The position numbers and the translations under genes were made by a program. 64,000 nt of DNA from Diaphorobacter nitroreducens (lineage in GTDB: Bacteria; Pseudomonadota; Gammaproteobacteria; Burkholderiales; Burkholderiaceae_C): the NCBI GenBank assembly GCA_003755025.1, contig RJVL01000008.1, positions 1 to 64,000 on the forward strand, in the 5' to 3' direction. This document shows positions 63,247-64,000 of the stretch, piece after piece. The notes beneath the pieces are model-generated. The model saw nothing but the letters and a program-made list of their open reading frames with translations, had not been told where the DNA came from and searched no databases. How positions within the stretch are numbered: position 1 is the first letter of the stretch; each line of letters starts with the position of its first letter.

Positions 63247-63345
63247 GCATCGGCGCCCACGCAGGTGGGTGCATTTTTCATCAACCCGTGCGGGGAGTCC
63301 GGCCCCGTGCTGGCTCTCCGTTTTTTTAACTGAAGGAGAGTCGAA
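63247..63345 (+). ncRNA. structured 5' leader of the helicase gene
   Basis: GCGCCCAC-GCA-GGTGGGTGC, then CATCAACCCGTG with CGGGG / CCCCG, and GGCTCTCC pairing with GGAGAGTC (one G-U) across the Shine-Dalgarno, T7 in the loop. Confidence 0.62.
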
Positions 63346-64000
63346 ATGGAAAACATGGAATGTGAAACTGTCGGCGGCCAACTCGAACAGGCCCTGTCCG
63401 ATCCACAGCAGCAGCTCCAGGACACCGGAAACGGTGAATCCGGGCCGCAGTTGGCACTGGCACAGTTCATCGAAGAATTTGGCGACGGCCTGCTGGAGCA
63501 GGTCAAGTCGCAGAACCCTCCGGTGTTCGATCCGGCCATCGATGAGAGAACCACACTTTGGAACGCGCGCCAGGCCATTCTTGACGGACTCAAGCGCCAG
63601 CCGTTCAAGGCCCAGGCCGATGCCGTGCATGCCACGGTGAAGCTGCTGGTCGATGAGAACCGGCCTGCAGCCGTCATCAACGCGGAAATGGGCACGGGCA
63701 AGACCATGATGGCCATCTGCGCGGCGGCCGTGATGCAACGCACGCACCCGCGTACCCTGGTCATCTCGCCGCCGCACCTGGTTTACAAGTGGCGGCGCGA
63801 GATCCTCGATACCGTGCCGGACGCCAAGGTCTGGATCTTGAACGGTGCGGATACGCTGAGGAAGCTGCTGATGCTGCGCGACGCTCTGGGGGTGAAAACC
63901 GGCAAGCCCGAGTTCTTCATCCTGGGACGGGTGCGCATGCGCATGGGTTTTCACTGGAAGCCGTCGTTCATCACGCGCAAGCAGCGCGTCGATGGACAGA
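63346..64000 (+). CDS. SNF2/DEAD-type helicase, N-terminal part (runs off the right edge)
   Basis: ATG 63346 follows GAAGGAGAG. At least 218 residues are in view. Walker A is NAEMGTGKTMMA (about 112-123), preceded by FKAQADAVHATVKLLVDENR. Motif Ia is TLVISPPHLVYKWRREI. A large ICE helicase of this kind is usual at this position. It is a different gene from the broken helicase at 43.2-45.0 kb. Complete domain structure cannot be seen. Confidence 0.82.
   Translation, partial: MENMECETVGGQLEQALSDPQQQLQDTGNGESGPQLALAQFIEEFGDGLLEQVKSQNPPVFDPAIDERTTLWNARQAILDGLKRQPFKAQADAVHATVKLLVDENRPAAVINAEMGTGKTMMAICAAAVMQRTHPRTLVISPPHLVYKWRREILDTVPDAKVWILNGADTLRKLLMLRDALGVKTGKPEFFILGRVRMRMGFHWKPSFITRKQRVDGQ

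Noticed and set aside
62896-63954. 352-codon minus-strand frame opposite the helicase start
   Set aside because: Overlaps the leader and helicase N-terminus with Walker A; no motif on the minus strand.
63346-64000. That this helicase is the missing 5' part of the broken helicase at 43.2 kb
   Set aside because: It lies 18 kb downstream with its own leader and should carry its own C-terminus beyond the edge; the fragment was cut by IS3 remnants, not moved.

Overview
The window looks like a betaproteobacterium of the family Comamonadaceae (Acidovorax / Alicycliphilus / Comamonas / Delftia type). The support is high GC, a gntR-gntK-TRAP-edd-eda sugar-acid locus, a complete IS1071, and palindromes of the REP type I associate with this family. 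The left ~10.5 kb appears chromosomal. The edge carries the first codons of an IS3 transposase, followed by a small operon of two related coiled-coil/winged-helix proteins (one frameshifted) and a third small protein. After that come the LacI-type repressor gntR, gntK, a DctQ-M-P TRAP transporter, edd and eda. These take up a sugar acid (probably gluconate), phosphorylate it and cleave it by the Entner-Doudoroff route. gloA and a short-chain dehydrogenase complete this part.

From about 10.7 kb to the right edge the sequence is an integrative conjugative element (ICE) of the PFGI-1 / SPI-7 type. The parA-proximal block is parA, parB, DUF2857, a hypothetical gene, an STY4528-type replication gene, a palindrome cluster, TIGR03761, DUF3158 and ssb (10.7-19.4 kb). 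The block is then broken by about 31 kb of insertions. The left part of this insertion is a truncated IS5-type element, a 3204-bp IS1071, an IS21 remnant and an IS3 orfA remnant.

Next is a cargo region of about 16 kb: glnS (minus strand), a divergent RclR-like AraC regulator, and a run of 14 plus-strand genes. These are msrA, a CPGC thioredoxin-like gene, selO, a thioredoxin-MsrB fusion, a hydrolase-OsmC fusion, DUF427, an RclA-like flavoprotein, a cytoplasmic sulfite-oxidase-like Mo enzyme, its probable flavin reductase, egtB, egtD, a GreA-like gene, a MOSC gene and a ZntB-like gene. A uracil-DNA glycosylase-like gene ends the region. Together they look like a mobile island for oxidative or reactive-chlorine stress. 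Right of it are IS3 remnants, a helicase 3' end split by an IS5 copy with a TTAA target duplication, small hypotheticals, kfrA, a PAS chemoreceptor behind a G9-tract promoter, a decayed higA and a parDE system.

The ICE backbone resumes with STY4534/DUF3577 (51 kb) and continues through DUF3275, radC, hicBA, a DUF6094-type methyltransferase, higB-nadS and many small hypotheticals to a helicase that runs off the edge.

The most striking feature is in 50.6-63.3 kb. Seventeen genes or transcription units are each preceded by a leader of one architecture: a CAACC motif plus a GC-rich hairpin, then a second arm complementary to the gene's own Shine-Dalgarno. Stem sequences change between copies while pairing is kept. 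Five copies have a further upstream module of about 130 nt with several hairpins. This looks like one cis-regulatory RNA family used as a module across the ICE, perhaps related to the published radC or DUF3577 RNA motifs. I saw no tRNA, rRNA, CRISPR array or integrase gene, and the ICE attachment site near 10.5-10.7 kb could not be placed.
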